Of a stretch of 44,994 nucleotides of DNA, positions 44,811-44,994 are shown in pieces. The translations under genes and the position numbers were made by a program. Origin of the DNA: Rikenellaceae bacterium (GTDB lineage: Bacteria > Bacteroidota > Bacteroidia > Bacteroidales > UBA932). The stretch spans positions 1 to 44,994 of the forward strand of contig JALEPJ010000054.1 of the NCBI GenBank assembly GCA_022766385.1, given 5' to 3'. The notes beneath the pieces were generated by a model. That model searched no databases. It had not been told where the DNA came from and saw only the letters and a program-made list of their open reading frames with translations. Numbering within the stretch: the first letter of the stretch is position 1; every line of letters starts with the position of its first letter.

Positions 44811-44994
44811 CAATCCGCTTCAAGGGATAAGCGAAAGTGAAATTACTGAAGCGAAGTTCATTGACAATACTGAGAGAGATAACGAGGTTAAAGAAGAAAG
44901 AGATTAGAGTCTGTAGAATTCGAGTTTTTTCGAGTTGCAAGGACTGCAATTTCATAGGCAAACGAGTAAAATCAAGAGACACATATGATCTGAG
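44811..44994 (+). other. Leader resembling the 5' leader of a Bacteroidetes rRNA operon
   Basis: No open frame of note. The sequence contains GAAGTTCATTGACAATACTG (44853-44872), similar to the GAAGTTCTTTGA block I know from rRNA leaders in this phylum, followed by purine-rich sequence and AGTAAAATCAAGAGAC. The 16S start (GAGTTTGAT) is not reached, so the gene itself should begin just beyond the window. The call is by resemblance only. Confidence 0.55.

Noticed and set aside
1..44994. CRISPR arrays, insertion sequences, attachment sites or phage genes
   Set aside because: I found no evenly spaced direct repeats, transposase or integrase motifs, or terminal inverted repeats around a gene.

Overview
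The window looks like a chromosomal segment of a Bacteroidales bacterium (phylum Bacteroidota), probably gut-associated. Evidence: intergenic regions repeatedly carry the Bacteroidetes -7 box TAnnTTTG, several with a TTG about 18-22 bases upstream; start codons lack a Shine-Dalgarno GGAGG; and the gene set is typical of the order (Bacteroidetes-type transketolase, large malate dehydrogenase, OstA-like protein, SurA pair, sigma factor with membrane-spanning anti-sigma-like partners). I cannot place it to genus. There are no insertion sequences, phage genes, CRISPR arrays or integrases; this is housekeeping chromosome.

Layout. 1-2013 (+): 3' part of a yifB/comM ATPase gene, then tsaE. 2010-5287 (-): an orphan exported protein with repeated beta-hairpin-like units, then an ECF sigma factor coupled to a protein with one inner-membrane helix and a C-terminal outer-membrane barrel. 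5411-8331 (+): TPR protein and an EnvC-like amidase activator. 8470-9462 (-): malate dehydrogenase. 9557-13364 (+): a leader region, a 4'-phosphopantetheinyl transferase, then nrdD-nrdG. 13455-14933 (-): a second ECF sigma factor, a membrane anti-sigma candidate and an LTxxQ periplasmic protein. 15002-18383 (+): lepA-lolD-trmN and tRNA-Pro(UGG). 18472-24185 (-): transketolase, ispF, guaA, guaB. 24270-30168 (+): a tightly packed run of a small membrane protein, mutL, rhomboid protease, membrane EEP phosphatase, tsaC, rsmE and a YfcE-like phosphoesterase. 30176-31204 (-): galE. 31283-34166 (+): dacB and radA. 34247-35569 (-): a small helical protein and an SH3/NlpC-P60 hydrolase. 35645-36571 (+): a radical SAM protein. 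36603-44712 (+): an envelope-assembly cluster (SurA-like lipoprotein, SurA, OstA-like) followed by an OPT transporter and pepT. 44713-44994: a strong promoter and a leader resembling that of an rRNA operon, with 16S expected just beyond the window.

Functional themes. Envelope biogenesis and stress dominate: two sigma/anti-sigma loci, SurA, OstA-like, LolD, EnvC-like, PBP4-type DacB and NlpC/P60. Both tsaE and tsaC of tRNA t6A synthesis are present at separate sites. The most interesting items are the sigma factor/dual-membrane regulator pair (3427-5287), the OstA-like protein with Asp-Ser-Leu repeats and a basic coiled-coil tail, the repeat-bearing exported orphan, a MutL lacking recognisable endonuclease motifs, and a well-formed promoter firing antisense into a small gene at 34189-34220.
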